Assembly: GCA_040218875.1 (NCBI GenBank)
Contig: JAVJQP010000048.1
Source: Coleofasciculus sp937127375
GTDB lineage: Bacteria; Cyanobacteriota; Cyanobacteriia; Cyanobacteriales; Coleofasciculaceae
Length of the DNA stretch: 64,000 nucleotides
Direction: 5' to 3' (one strand)
The translations under genes were made by a program, and so were the position numbers. The notes under the pieces are model-generated. The model was not told the origin of the DNA. It saw only the letters and a program-made list of their open reading frames with translations, and made no database searches. Shown here one piece after another: positions 16,766 to 26,079 of the stretch; position 1 is the first letter of the stretch, and each line of letters opens with the position of its first letter.

Positions 16766-17923
16766 ATGCCAGGGTTATTGAGTTTAGATAGAATTGTTAA
16801 AAATTTAGAAACCCACGACAATTCAACGCGGATAAAAAAGTTAATGGTTTATACCTGCCAGAGTCAGTGGGAAAACGAGTTGTCAATTCTAAATCAGTAT
16901 AAGTTCTCTGATTTAATCCAACAACTTCGCGCCTCCCATTTCAGTCTGGAGCAGCTTCGTTCAAGGCTTTATAGCTTTGCGGAAACCTTGAACCGCCAAG
17001 CTGAATATTTAGTCGTGGCGGATACGATTATTCATCAATTAGAACCCCTCTATAGCGAACCCGAAGAATCCACTCAAGTCGTCGCGGTTAAATCCCCGCC
17101 TAAAGCTTCAACTCAACCCCCATGGATTGTCTTAGAAACCGCCAGTGAACTGGAAGCAGATAGTAATATTCTGCGAATCAAAAAACTGATGCTTTATGTC
17201 AGTAAAAATCACTGGGAAACCGACTCGCAGATTCTCGAACAATTAAATTTGGCGGATTTAATTCAAGATTTAAGAGAATCTTACCCTAGCATCAAGAAAC
17301 TCAGTGCAGCACTCAAGCAACAAGTGCAAACCCTTAACCGACAGGCAGACTATATTGTTGTGGCAAAAACGATTCTCAAGGCGTTGCAAAAACTCTATAC
17401 TGATGATTCAGAAATTACCAGTGTCAAAGCCGTAAAAGCCGCGCGATCGCAGCCGCCAGCACCACCACCGACAAGGTTCCCCCCACAGGCAAATACAGGA
17501 AATAGGAATACGCGAAAACAGGCAGATAAAGACAACCAGGAAAAATTCCCCAATCATCAATCACCACTTGTTCAAGGTCAGGAAATTCGACAAAGTGCAA
17601 CTCAGGATTCAACGTCAAACTCATGCCCGTATGACCCGTTTGAGTTGCGTTTAAATGTAATGAAATATACAACTCCATTGCGGGCAAAATTATTAATTTT
17701 TTCTGTACTCGACCATCCAATTAAAAAAACGCAACATGATTGGTTATTGATGAAAGCCAAGCCCCTAGACGATTTGTTATTTGAACTGTTCTCAACTTGT
17801 GCCACGCTTGAGGAACTCGAAGCCAAGCTTTACCAGACAGCACAAGCCCTAGAAGACGCCGATGAAAACACTCAAGCCGCTGGCGCGATCGCACAATCAA
17901 TGAAACGACTTTATGAACGTTAA
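16766..17923 (+). CDS. Unknown protein with three copies of an internal helical repeat
   Basis: 385 residues. An approximately 80-residue unit occurs at about 22-100 (RIKKLMVYTCQSQWENE ... LNRQAEYLVVADTIIHQLEPLY), at 132-212 (RIKKLMLYVSKNHWETD ... LNRQADYIVVAKTILKAL) and, diverged, at 295-385 (LRLNVMKYTTPLRAKLLIF ... MKRLYER). The linker between the second and third is Pro/Gln rich and low complexity. No catalytic motif, signal or membrane helix. Its last 11 bases overlap the start of the pentapeptide-repeat gene, so the two are translationally coupled. A scaffold or adaptor role is only a guess. Confidence 0.7.
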   Translation: MPGLLSLDRIVKNLETHDNSTRIKKLMVYTCQSQWENELSILNQYKFSDLIQQLRASHFSLEQLRSRLYSFAETLNRQAEYLVVADTIIHQLEPLYSEPEESTQVVAVKSPPKASTQPPWIVLETASELEADSNILRIKKLMLYVSKNHWETDSQILEQLNLADLIQDLRESYPSIKKLSAALKQQVQTLNRQADYIVVAKTILKALQKLYTDDSEITSVKAVKAARSQPPAPPPTRFPPQANTGNRNTRKQADKDNQEKFPNHQSPLVQGQEIRQSATQDSTSNSCPYDPFELRLNVMKYTTPLRAKLLIFSVLDHPIKKTQHDWLLMKAKPLDDLLFELFSTCATLEELEAKLYQTAQALEDADENTQAAGAIAQSMKRLYER

Positions 17924-18911
17924 GGAACTCCTACAGCGCTATGAAGCGGGAGAAACCAAGTTTACTGGCATCAGTCTCAGCGGTGTCAATTTGTTTGGGG
18001 CGGACTTAATTGGTATTGTTTTCAGTGGTGCTGATTTGCATGGCGCTACGCTAATTTTTGCCTACCTGAGTCGCGCTAACTTCCGGAAAGCGAATTTAGT
18101 GGGGACACGGTTAAGTGGCGCGAATTTAAATCAGGCGTGGCTGAGTGGGGTTAATTTAAGTAATGCCGATTTACATGGGGCAAGTTTGCAAAGTGCTGAC
18201 TTAAGAAGCGCCAATTTGACATTAGCTAGTTTGCTCGATGCTAACTTAATGGATGCTGATTTGCGGGGGGCAAATTTAAGTGGGGCTGATTTAACTGGGG
18301 CGTGTTTGCGCGGGGCGAATTTGCGAGAAGAAAAGCGGATGTATACTGCCAAGCTGCGGGGTGCTATCTTGCAGAAGGTAGATTTACAAGGGGCAGATTT
18401 GCGGGGGGCTGATTTATTGAAAGTGAACTTAAGGGGTGCTAATTTAAGGGAAACGAATTTGCGGGAAGCGGATTTACGGGGGGCAAATTTGAGTGACGCC
18501 AATTTGAGTTCGGCATTTTTGACCGAAGTGAATTTGATGGGGGCGAATTTGCGTGGCGCTATTCTGAAGAATGTCAAATTGGAACGGGCAATTTTAAGTG
18601 AGGCAGATTTAACGGGCGTGAATTTACAGGGGGCTGTAATGCCAGATGTCAGGTTAAGTAAAGCCCAAGTAAGTCGGGGAAATCTGAGTTTTGCGCGATT
18701 GAATCGGGCAGATTTGAGTCGGACAAATTTACGGGAAGCGAATTTGAGTGAGTCGGATTTAATTGAGGCATATTTGGCACGAACAAACCTGATGGGGGCG
18801 AATTTGAGCAATGCTAATCTGACACGGGCAGAATTGAGTACCACGAATTTAATGGGGGCAAATTTGCAGGGGGCGACAATGCCTGATGGTAGGATTCATG
18901 ACACAGATTGA
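17913..18911 (+). CDS. Pentapeptide repeat protein
   Basis: 332 residues; after a short N-terminal helix (MNVKELLQRYEAGETKFTGI) almost the entire chain is A(D/N)LXX pentapeptide repeats (ADLRGANLSGADLTGACLRG and so on), interrupted once by an EEKRMYTAK loop. This builds a right-handed quadrilateral beta helix. No other domain is attached. Such proteins are frequent in cyanobacteria and mostly of unknown role. Start ATG at 17913 overlaps the preceding gene, which ends at 17923. Confidence 0.92.
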   Translation: MNVKELLQRYEAGETKFTGISLSGVNLFGADLIGIVFSGADLHGATLIFAYLSRANFRKANLVGTRLSGANLNQAWLSGVNLSNADLHGASLQSADLRSANLTLASLLDANLMDADLRGANLSGADLTGACLRGANLREEKRMYTAKLRGAILQKVDLQGADLRGADLLKVNLRGANLRETNLREADLRGANLSDANLSSAFLTEVNLMGANLRGAILKNVKLERAILSEADLTGVNLQGAVMPDVRLSKAQVSRGNLSFARLNRADLSRTNLREANLSESDLIEAYLARTNLMGANLSNANLTRAELSTTNLMGANLQGATMPDGRIHDTD

Positions 18912-18934
18912 CACAGATTGAACGTCTATTAGAA

Positions 18935-19161
18935 TTAGAACAACTCGATGCGATCGCGAGTAGAATATCGCTAATATCTACATCTGCCATATCCAAGTCC
19001 TGGGAGGACTCAAAGTAAACGACATGAAAGCCTTGCTGTTCGAGTTCAGTTTTCAGGCGCAGTAATTCTGTGGATTTGCCACAGCCAATATGTCCGGTAA
19101 AGAAAAGAGGGACGAGATGTTTATTGTTATTTTGATAACGATGAACATCCATATTTATCAA
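18935..19161 (-). pseudogene. Fragment of a P-loop ATPase
   Basis: The minus strand from ATG 19161 reads LVPLFFTGHIGCGKSTELLR (Walker A GHIGCGKST) then VVYFESSQDLDMADVDISDI and LLAIAS. This is the start of the ATPase domain of a cyanobacterial AAA-like protein normally several hundred residues long. After about 75 residues the similarity stops and the frame merely runs antisense through the end of the pentapeptide gene. Walker B and everything after are missing, as is the usual N-terminal domain. Best read as a remnant truncated at both ends. Confidence 0.7.
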
Positions 19162-19252
19162 GTAAAAATCCCGCCCCCAGTCAGTGATGCTGGTAGCACG
19201 GGATACCTTTTACCTGCAATTGCGCGATCGCACGCCTAATAGAACCAATCAA

Positions 19253-19825
19253 TTAGCTGGGTTTATTTCTGGGATCGATAGCCGCTAACAGATCAGCAAG
19301 TTCACTAGCATGATCTTCTTCATCTTCGAGAATGCTTTCGACGATATGACGAGTTGTGGGATCAGCATGACCAAAAAAGCCAACTAACTTGCGGTAAACT
19401 TCAATAGCAATCCGCTCGGCGACTAAATCTTCTTTGATCAATTGAGTCAACTCAACATTCGCACCTGTGCTACCATACTCCGTAGACGAGCGCTCCATAA
19501 TTGTTGCCGGATTAAAATCAGGATCACCCCCAAGCTGATCAATCCGCTCGGCGAGCATCATCGTATGTTCTTGTTCTTGCTCGGCGTGTTCCGCAAACTC
19601 CGCCGCAACTTGAGGATAATTAATTCCCTTAGCAATAACCTGATGGTGACGGTAGCGCATTACACATAGAATTTCCGTGGCTAGCGCTTCGTTGAGGTAC
19701 TGACAAGCTTGTTCGCGATCTAGGGGATAATCTTCAGTAACGGCTCCCTCTTCAATAGATTGACGCGCCTGCTGACGGATCTTATCAATATCATAAAGTT
19801 GATTTTTTGTTTGTGTGGCTGTCAT
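19253..19825 (-). CDS. Ferritin-like (bacterioferritin/Dps type) protein
   Basis: 190 residues, four-helix bundle. Iron-ligand patterns are visible: LATEILCVMRYRHHQ, FAEHAEQEQEHTMMLAERI (ExxxExxH), EDLVAERIAIEVYRKLV and ILEDEEDHASELADLL (ExxxH). The pattern fits a di-iron ferritin-like protein that stores iron or detoxifies peroxide in the cytoplasm. The N-terminal extension (about 40 residues) is longer than in bacterioferritin. Start ATG at 19825. No linked iron gene is nearby; downstream is intergenic. Exact subfamily not certain. Confidence 0.85.
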   Translation of the reverse strand: MTATQTKNQLYDIDKIRQQARQSIEEGAVTEDYPLDREQACQYLNEALATEILCVMRYRHHQVIAKGINYPQVAAEFAEHAEQEQEHTMMLAERIDQLGGDPDFNPATIMERSSTEYGSTGANVELTQLIKEDLVAERIAIEVYRKLVGFFGHADPTTRHIVESILEDEEDHASELADLLAAIDPRNKPS

Positions 19826-20011
19826 ACGTGTTCATCCTTCTCATTATCAATTCAGGGATACTCACCGATGCACCAACGATAAGTCGTTGGCTCTCGACGT
19901 TAATTGAGTAACCCAAATCTTTATTACTGAACTTAACTTTAAACAAAGAGCCGAAAAGGTGCTTCTGTCGCAGGAGAGAACTATGATTTCTAACTTCCGA
20001 ACTATTTCGAC

Positions 20012-20374
20012 TTAGGCGGAAGTCGGCTCTTGATACCCCTGAATTGCTTCGGGTTCAAATTGGCGCAACACACCAGTGGCTTGGCGGATTAAATCCTCCG
20101 ATGCTTTTACCGCAATCAAATATTTACCCGCATTCAGGCGATTGCGATACGTCAAAGCATCACCCCCACCAATGGCGATACCTACGCCACCGCCAACCAA
20201 AAGAGCGCCCAGCGCTCCAGCAATAGCGCCGAGAATTCCCGCGATAATGTGATTGAGTAGGCGACTCGCACCGGGAAAAATGGCGATACCCGTGAGGACA
20301 TTGAAGACATAACCAGCAACAAATCCAAATCGTTTATACCTAGTTACCGATGAGGAATTAGGGAGATGAGGGCG
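20012..20374 (-). pseudogene. Glycine-zipper general-stress-type protein, 5' end lost
   Basis: On the minus strand an open frame runs from just after a TAA at 20375-20377 to the stop at 20012. It reads NHIIAGILGAIAGALGALLV, GGGVGIAIGGGDALTY, then RLNAGKYLIAVKASEDLIRQ, ending EPEAIQGYQEPTSA. This is the membrane-associated glycine zipper and C-terminal domain of cyanobacterial stress-type proteins. The N-terminal domain and any ATG are missing; the break lies next to a GGGCGGGTTT repeat (20393-20445). The gene therefore appears truncated. A TTG at about 20200 could start a 62-residue product but would split the zipper. Confidence 0.6.
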
Positions 20375-20682
20375 TTAATTCAAAACTCGGTTGGGGCGGG
20401 TTTCGCACAGACGTTACTATTAATATCGGATTCCAACCCGCAACAAGCCAACTTAGAAAATCTTGCTAGCCCCATTGAAAATGAGGGGAGAATGTCAGAG
20501 AAAGCCGACAATCTTTAAGCTACCTGCTAAGTTGGCTTATTCTTCGAGAAGGCTCTACCTACGTACCTCAACCCAATCGACAAAGGGGATCATAGAGCCG
20601 AAAATTAGCTTGATCCAGTTAGCTGATCAGATTCTATTCAGGTGGTATCCTCTTGGATGATCAGCTATGTGCAGGAGATGCT
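20375..20682. other. Intergenic region with inverted repeats
   Basis: Contains a GGGCGGGTTT element (20395 onward, closing AACCCGC near 20440) and a separated inverted repeat AGCCAACTTAG / CTAAGTTGGCT (about 20449 and 20528). No gene recognised; the promoter of the transporter must lie here. Confidence 0.45.
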
Positions 20683-21903
20683 ATGGATAACTGGCAATCT
20701 GTTCGCGTTTTTGGCTTGCCAGCAGAGAAAGGCAGATGGTTTTTAATCCCGTTAGGCTCGCTTGTCCTACTGTGCCTAGGCACAGTCTATTCTTGGAGTA
20801 TCTTCCGTAAACCGCTAGAGGACTTATTCGGCATCAGCGCCACCCAAAGTTTATTACCGTTCACAGTTTTATTAGTCCTCTATGCCCTGTTGATGCCGAT
20901 TACGGGATTTTACATTGATAAGATTGGTGTGAGCAAAATTACAGCTATTGGTGGCGTGGTGACTGGAATTGGTTATATCCTTTCCAGTTTCGCCACGAAT
21001 ATCATCGTCTTAACGATTACCTATGGTGTAATCGCTGGTGCGGGAGTTGGCATTGCCTATGGTGTTCCCCTAGCCGTTTCCGCTAAATGGTTTCCCGATC
21101 GCAAAGGCTTGGCAGTAGGATTGACCGCGATCGGGTTTGGACTTTCTCCTTTGGTGACAGCACCGCTAGCCAAGGGCTTAATTGCAGCGTTTGGGGTTCT
21201 TCCTAGCTTTGCAATTCTGGGGATTAGCTTGACGGCAATTATTCTGGTTATCTCCATCACCTTAAGATTACCCCCAGTCGGATGGAAACCCCAAACCTGG
21301 ACGCCAAAACCGATCGATACTACCAAAAATCAGCGGCGACAACTCTTGCAATCGCCATCTTTTTATGCGCTCTGGTTTTGCTATACCATCGGCACATTTG
21401 TCGGACTCTCGGCGATCGGTATTTCTAGCCCAGTGGCACAGGAAATTATTCAACTCGATGCGACTACCGCCGCGATTACAGTTTCTATCTTTGCTATCTT
21501 TAATGGCATCGGGCGTCCTTTATTTGGTTGGTTGACTGATCGCCTACAACCAAAGGGAGCGGCTATTATTTCCTATGTGTTAATTCTGATAGCTTCGATT
21601 TTGATGCTCAACGCCGGAGAGGGGCAAGCCTTGACCTATCTGGTTGGCTTTTCTTTGTTCTGGCTTTGCTTAGGAGGATGGTTAGCGATCGCACCGACAG
21701 CAACCCTGATTCTGTTTCCTCCAGAGGACTATGCTAAGAACTATGGGATTGTCTTCACCGCCTATGGAGCAGGAGCCTTTTTAGGAACTCTAGCCATCGG
21801 ACAAATCCGGGATCTATTTGGTAGCTATACTTATGCTTTCTATCCCACCGCCATTTTAGCCGTCATCGGTATTATTATTGCCCAATTCAGGCTGCGAGCT
21901 TAA
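20683..21903 (+). CDS. MFS transporter, oxalate/formate antiporter (OFA) family
   Basis: About 406 residues from the ATG at 20683, preferred over a TTG at 20653 because AGGAG lies 6 bases upstream. Twelve membrane helices; first GRWFLIPLGSLVLLCLGTVY followed by SWSIFRKPLE, typical of OFA proteins, and MFS loops such as GRPLFGWLTDRL between TM8 and TM9 and WFPDRKGLAVGL between TM4 and TM5. OFA carriers exchange small carboxylates (oxalate, formate, lactate); the substrate here cannot be read from sequence. Stands as a single gene. Confidence 0.88.
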   Translation: MDNWQSVRVFGLPAEKGRWFLIPLGSLVLLCLGTVYSWSIFRKPLEDLFGISATQSLLPFTVLLVLYALLMPITGFYIDKIGVSKITAIGGVVTGIGYILSSFATNIIVLTITYGVIAGAGVGIAYGVPLAVSAKWFPDRKGLAVGLTAIGFGLSPLVTAPLAKGLIAAFGVLPSFAILGISLTAIILVISITLRLPPVGWKPQTWTPKPIDTTKNQRRQLLQSPSFYALWFCYTIGTFVGLSAIGISSPVAQEIIQLDATTAAITVSIFAIFNGIGRPLFGWLTDRLQPKGAAIISYVLILIASILMLNAGEGQALTYLVGFSLFWLCLGGWLAIAPTATLILFPPEDYAKNYGIVFTAYGAGAFLGTLAIGQIRDLFGSYTYAFYPTAILAVIGIIIAQFRLRA

Positions 21904-21918
21904 GTAAAGATTGGAGCA

Positions 21919-21981
21919 GGGCGGGTTTTGTAGAAAGGTGATTGGTGGCTCCATTAATTTTGTCCCTAAACCCGCCCCTAC
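21919..21981. repeat. GGGCGGGTTT...AAACCCGCCCC inverted-repeat element
   Basis: 63-bp element with GC-rich inverted ends and a variable AT-rich middle. Others of the family: 24150-24327, 28259-28318 (inside the kinase gene), 31526-31586, 31729-31789, 56015-56070. Confidence 0.7.
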
Positions 21982-22094
21982 ATTGGGTTTTATGTCCCGA
22001 TATCATATTTTAATATTAACCGGAAACCCGATCAAAAAACACCAAATTCCCAACAGCGATCGCACTTTGTTTGTCCAAAGTCCAGTAAATCCGA

Positions 22095-22544
22095 TTAACC
22101 AACATTTGCCAGGGTTCCCCATTCCAGGGGATAGAGTTCAACTAATTCGCGCAGTCTATACTGTTGATAATTTTTCGGCGAACTGAGACGAGCTTTATTA
22201 ATGATTTGAACCAGTTGGTCGCGAGAAAACGGTTTGCTTAAGTGGGCAATAGCCCCCTGTTTCATACCCCAAATTTGGTCGATTTTATGATTTTTAGCCG
22301 AACATATAACAATGGGAATGTTCTGAGTCTCTGGATGTTTTTTGAGCAGACGACACACCTCAAACCCATTCATTTCTGGCATCATTAAGTCAGTGACAAT
22401 GACATGGGGTTGATACAGTATAGCCTTGTTCAGCGCTTCTTTCGGATTGGTTAGATTGATGATCCGATGACCGCTATCGCGCAGGTAAAGATTCATCAAT
22501 GCTAACTGGCTGATACTATCTTCAATCAATAAGATCTTACTCAT
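22095..22544 (-). CDS. CheY-like single-domain response regulator
   Basis: About 149 residues from ATG 22544 (MSKILLIEDSISQLALMNLY); a GTG at 22565 would add seven residues. Receiver hallmarks: acidic pair EDS, phospho-acceptor Asp in VIVTDLMMPEMNGFEVC, Thr/Ser position in VICSAKNHK and Lys in HLSKPFSRDQL. The C-terminal 25 residues (PKNYQQYRLRELVELYPLEW) form a short tail found in the PilG/PatA-type group of cyanobacteria. No output domain and no kinase next to it; motility or phototaxis relay is a reasonable guess. Confidence 0.88.
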   Translation of the reverse strand: MSKILLIEDSISQLALMNLYLRDSGHRIINLTNPKEALNKAILYQPHVIVTDLMMPEMNGFEVCRLLKKHPETQNIPIVICSAKNHKIDQIWGMKQGAIAHLSKPFSRDQLVQIINKARLSSPKNYQQYRLRELVELYPLEWGTLANVG

Positions 22545-22924
22545 GGGGATATTTGGCGGAAACACTAAAGGGGCGGTAAATCAATAAAAATAGGAATCTT
22601 TATTAGATCTATGCCAATTTCTAGGATACTTTTACTTCTGCTAATAAAAACTCCGTTAATTTACTGAATCATCCTACGCAGAATGGCTGATTTCCCGGAA
22701 ACGACATCGGTAGATATGCTTATCGGGTTGACAAAATTGTTGACTTTTTATGGGAAGTCTAGAAACCTGAGATAGTTGTTCCAGATGTTGAATGCAACGT
22801 CTGGAACTCACGTTGCGCCATATACCGTGAAAAATCAGGATAAAATGGGGGTTCAATAAACTTGCCAAGGGAGTTCCCAGAAGGGAGGATAATAGCAAGA
22901 CCATAGCCCATCACTGACTTTTCC
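22545..22924. other. Intergenic region with a palindrome
   Basis: A divergent gap holding the hairpin GTTCCAGATGTTG / CAACGTCTGGAAC (22778-22807, one mismatch), related to those at 16523-16581. No gene is supported. Confidence 0.5.
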
Positions 22925-24118
22925 ATGACAGACATCTCTGGTGCATCAACTCATCTGCAACACCATCGACAGCAGTTTCCGGCTTTAGCCAACAAAGCCT
23001 ATTTCAACTTTGGTGGTCAAGGGACTCTCCCCTCAAGGTCGTTAATGGCGATTCAACAGGCTTATGAGTATACTCAGGAGCATGGACCCTTCTCCAGTAA
23101 GGTCTATGGATGGGTGATGGAACAAACCCAGCACACCCGATACGCGATCGCCTCTGAATTGAGAACGCCGCCAGAAACCATTACTCTCACTGAAAACGTG
23201 ACCGTTGGCTGTAATATTGCCTTCTGGGGAATAGACTGGCAAGTGGGCGATCGCATCCTGCTGACGGATTGTGAACATCCGGGTATTGTGGCGACAGCAG
23301 AAGAGATTGGACGGCGATTTGGTGTAGAGGTGTCCACCTGTCCAATTATGGCGACGCTGAACCAGGGTGATCCTACCGCCGTAATCAAACAACACCTGAC
23401 ACCGCGTACCCGGTTAGTCGTTCTCAGTCATATCCTCTGGAATACGGGTCAAGTTTTGCCCTTAAAAGAAATTGTGGAAACCTGTCGTAATACGGCGACA
23501 GAAAGTACCCCGATCCGAATTTTAGTCGATGCGGCTCAATCTGTTGGTTCTTTACCCTTAAATTTAAGCGAACTTGGGGTAGACTTTTATGCCTTTACAG
23601 GTCATAAATGGTGGTGTGGACCGGCTGGGGTTGGCGGTTTATACGTGAAACCTGAGGTATTAGAACACCTGCATCCTACATTTATTGGTTGGCGTGGTAT
23701 TACGATGGACAACAGAGGTAAACCCATTGGCTGGAAACCCGATGGAGAACGCTTTGAAGTCGCGACATCCGCCTATCCTCTCTATGTTGGATTGCGAGAG
23801 GCGATCGCGACTCATCAGCAATGGGGAACGGATCAAAGTCGCTACACAGAAATTTGTCAGCGCAGTCAGTATCTTTGGCAACGCCTATCTGAGTTAAACT
23901 CGGTGCGTTGCTTATTAACCTCTCCCCCCCAAGCAGGTTTAGTCTCCTTTGTTTTAACTAATAATACCCCCTCCTCCCAACTGGTTAAAGCCTTGGAAGA
24001 GAAGGGGTTTCAGCTTCGCACTCTTCGCGATCCCGACTGCATTCGCGCCTGCGTTCATTACTTTACAGACTATGAGGAAATCGATCGATTAGTAGACGCG
24101 ATCGCGAATCAATTGTAG
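22925..24118 (+). CDS. PLP-dependent class V aminotransferase fold enzyme, cysteine/cystine C-S lyase-like
   Basis: 397 residues. N terminus HRQQFPALANKAYFNFGGQG is strikingly close to the Synechocystis cysteine/cystine lyase (C-DES). PLP features: LTENVTVGCNIAFWG, VDAAQSVGSLPLNL (Asp binding the pyridine N), and the Schiff-base Lys in AFTGHKWWCGPAGVGG. C-DES releases sulfide, pyruvate and ammonia from cystine and can feed iron-sulfur assembly; isopenicillin-N-epimerase-like or SufS-like annotation are alternatives. Start ATG at 22925; no partner in operon. Confidence 0.82.
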   Translation: MTDISGASTHLQHHRQQFPALANKAYFNFGGQGTLPSRSLMAIQQAYEYTQEHGPFSSKVYGWVMEQTQHTRYAIASELRTPPETITLTENVTVGCNIAFWGIDWQVGDRILLTDCEHPGIVATAEEIGRRFGVEVSTCPIMATLNQGDPTAVIKQHLTPRTRLVVLSHILWNTGQVLPLKEIVETCRNTATESTPIRILVDAAQSVGSLPLNLSELGVDFYAFTGHKWWCGPAGVGGLYVKPEVLEHLHPTFIGWRGITMDNRGKPIGWKPDGERFEVATSAYPLYVGLREAIATHQQWGTDQSRYTEICQRSQYLWQRLSELNSVRCLLTSPPQAGLVSFVLTNNTPSSQLVKALEEKGFQLRTLRDPDCIRACVHYFTDYEEIDRLVDAIANQL

Positions 24119-24330
24119 AGGCGGCTGTAGGGGCGGTGTAGGGGCGGATGTAGGGGCGGTGTAGGGGCGGGTTTAGGGACTCAATTCAAATATCCACCAA
24201 TAACGGAACAACAAAACCCGCCCTCCTTACCAATAACGGAACAACAAAACCCGCCCTCCTCACCAATAACGGAACAACAAAACCCGCCCTCCTCACCAAT
24301 AACGGAACAACAAAACCCGCCCTTATTTAA
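24119..24330. repeat. Tandem repeats downstream of the lyase gene
   Basis: First a run of GTAGGGGCGG(A/T) units (24126-24172), then four tandem copies of a 33-bp unit starting at 24196, 24229, 24262 and 24295 (ACCAATAACGGAACAACAAA then ACCCGCCCTCCTC). The unit is the right half of the GGGCGGGTTT repeat family, so an intergenic repeat has itself been amplified. Confidence 0.85.
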
Positions 24331-24382
24331 TTAGAATCTCAGTGATAACATCTCAACAAAACCCGCTCTAACACCAAATCCT

Positions 24383-24420
24383 GACATAAGACATAAGACA
24401 TAAGACATAAGACATAAGAC
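24383..24420. repeat. Heptameric short tandem repeat (ATAAGAC)
   Basis: Five uninterrupted ATAAGAC units immediately downstream of kaiC. Heptameric short tandem repeats are typical of filamentous cyanobacteria. Confidence 0.85.
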
Positions 24421-24426
24421 AAATAA

Positions 24427-25986
24427 CTATTCCGTTGACTTTTGCCGCACACCTTGCACAATCCGCGAGAGTTCACTCTTTTCGTCAACCGTAATCCGAC
24501 TGGGAGAACCACTGATAATCCGCTCGTAATTGCGGAATGAATCTTTAATTTCTGCCCCATCTTTGCTAATTAGATACTCTCGAATTCCGGTATCGTGCCA
24601 AGACCCCCGCATTTTAAATACATTAAGTGCCCGGGACATTTGCCCGCGAATTTCTACGTATTGCAACATTAAAATTGTATCAGTAATCGTAGAAATATGG
24701 GAATCTGTAATTGAATTCGATCCCATAAATTGATCCGTTGTATTGGTAAAAAACCCGGTAATTTCTTCTTGCTTCGCGTAACCCGTCACACCAATCACGA
24801 ACTGACGGAATGCATTATTGCTCACTCCCCGCGCTAACGCCGAAAGAGAATCAATGGCAATCCGAGAGGGTTTGAACTCCTGAATTTGGGTTTGAATAAT
24901 TTGTAAGTGGTCTTCTACTCCTGCTGATTCTGGGTAAGAACAAAGAATTTTCAATAATCCTTTTTCCTCCATTTCCTCGAAATTGATTCCCCAGGATAAA
25001 CCGTTTCGCGTGAGCTGCGCTCTAGATTCTTCGTAAGCAAAGAGAATCGCCCGTTCTTCATTTAAACAAGCATCATGAATAAACTTACTGACTAATAAGG
25101 TTTTTCCGGTTCCCGTAGCTCCCGTTGCTAGAATAATGGAATCTTTAAAGAAGCCACCGCCACACATTTCATCCAGGGTTGGAATTCCAGAGGATACCCG
25201 AACATTAGACGAACGCTGAGTTAATTGCATGGCACCTAAGGGGAAGATATTAAAACCTTGATTGCTTAGGGTAAACGGGTATTCCCCTTTCATGTGGGTT
25301 GTACCCCGTAGCTTGAGAATTTCAATGGTGCGGCGTCGCCGTTCTCCTTCCAAAACATTGCGAATAATTACCACATTATCGGAGACAAACTCTTCCACAC
25401 CAAACCGGGCTACGGGTCCATACTCTTCAACGCGCTCCGTTGTCATCACAGTAGTCACGCCAATTTGCTTGAGACGAGCGACTAAGCGAAAAATTTCTCG
25501 CCGCACCACTGAAGCCGCATCGTATTGTTGAAATATGGCGGTGATGGAATCAACCGAAACCCGTTTGGCTTTGTACTTCCGAATAGCGTATTGAATCCGC
25601 TCAATTAAAGCAGACAGATCAAAGTTGCCGACAACTTCTTGTCCTTCGGGATCAGGAGAAGCATCCAGAATAAAAAGTTTGCCGTCATCAATTAACTTTT
25701 GCAGATCCCAGCCTAAGCTATGGGAATTTTTAATAATATCGTTGGGAGATTCTTCAAAGGTAACGAAGACACCCGGATCATCAAATTGAGTGATCCCATT
25801 ATAAAGAAACTGAACCGTAAACAATGTTTTCCCCGTACCAGAGGTGCCACTCACCAATGTGGTTCGAGCCACAGGTAACCCCCCATGGCTGATCTCATCG
25901 AACCCTTCAATCATCGTCCGAATTTTATGGACTCCTGGGGTGGTAAATTCATTGGGTTTTTGCTCATCTAGATTAAATGGACTCAT
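24427..25986 (-). CDS. kaiC: Circadian clock ATPase/kinase KaiC
   Basis: 519 residues, the standard length, with duplicated RecA-like domains CI and CII. Walker A motifs GTSGTGKT (47-54) and GATGTGKT (289-296); the CI catalytic Glu pair in VTFEES; the autophosphorylation pair Ser432-Thr433 in SHISTITDT, matching S431/T432 of Synechococcus; and the A-loop/C-terminal tail (FERIISG-like, SGSPSRITVDEKSELSRIVQ) that KaiA binds. It hexamerises and cycles phosphorylation over 24 h with KaiA and KaiB. It is third in the kaiA-kaiB-kaiC order on the minus strand, 93 bases after kaiB. All key residues are kept. Confidence 0.98.
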   Translation of the reverse strand: MSPFNLDEQKPNEFTTPGVHKIRTMIEGFDEISHGGLPVARTTLVSGTSGTGKTLFTVQFLYNGITQFDDPGVFVTFEESPNDIIKNSHSLGWDLQKLIDDGKLFILDASPDPEGQEVVGNFDLSALIERIQYAIRKYKAKRVSVDSITAIFQQYDAASVVRREIFRLVARLKQIGVTTVMTTERVEEYGPVARFGVEEFVSDNVVIIRNVLEGERRRRTIEILKLRGTTHMKGEYPFTLSNQGFNIFPLGAMQLTQRSSNVRVSSGIPTLDEMCGGGFFKDSIILATGATGTGKTLLVSKFIHDACLNEERAILFAYEESRAQLTRNGLSWGINFEEMEEKGLLKILCSYPESAGVEDHLQIIQTQIQEFKPSRIAIDSLSALARGVSNNAFRQFVIGVTGYAKQEEITGFFTNTTDQFMGSNSITDSHISTITDTILMLQYVEIRGQMSRALNVFKMRGSWHDTGIREYLISKDGAEIKDSFRNYERIISGSPSRITVDEKSELSRIVQGVRQKSTE

Positions 25987-26079
25987 ATTTCTTCGTCAAA
26001 TTTAAAGATATAACTGAAATCGCCGTCATCTGAGAATAGATCTCGAATCTGCTATTATCTCATAAAATTTGAACATGCT

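Noticed and set aside
18131..18844. 237-residue minus-strand open frame, Lys/Ala/Phe rich
   Set aside because: Antisense of the pentapeptide-repeat gene, whose periodic codons avoid stops in this frame.
22674..22904. 76-residue minus-strand open frame
   Set aside because: Overlaps a palindrome, has no coding-like composition or domain.
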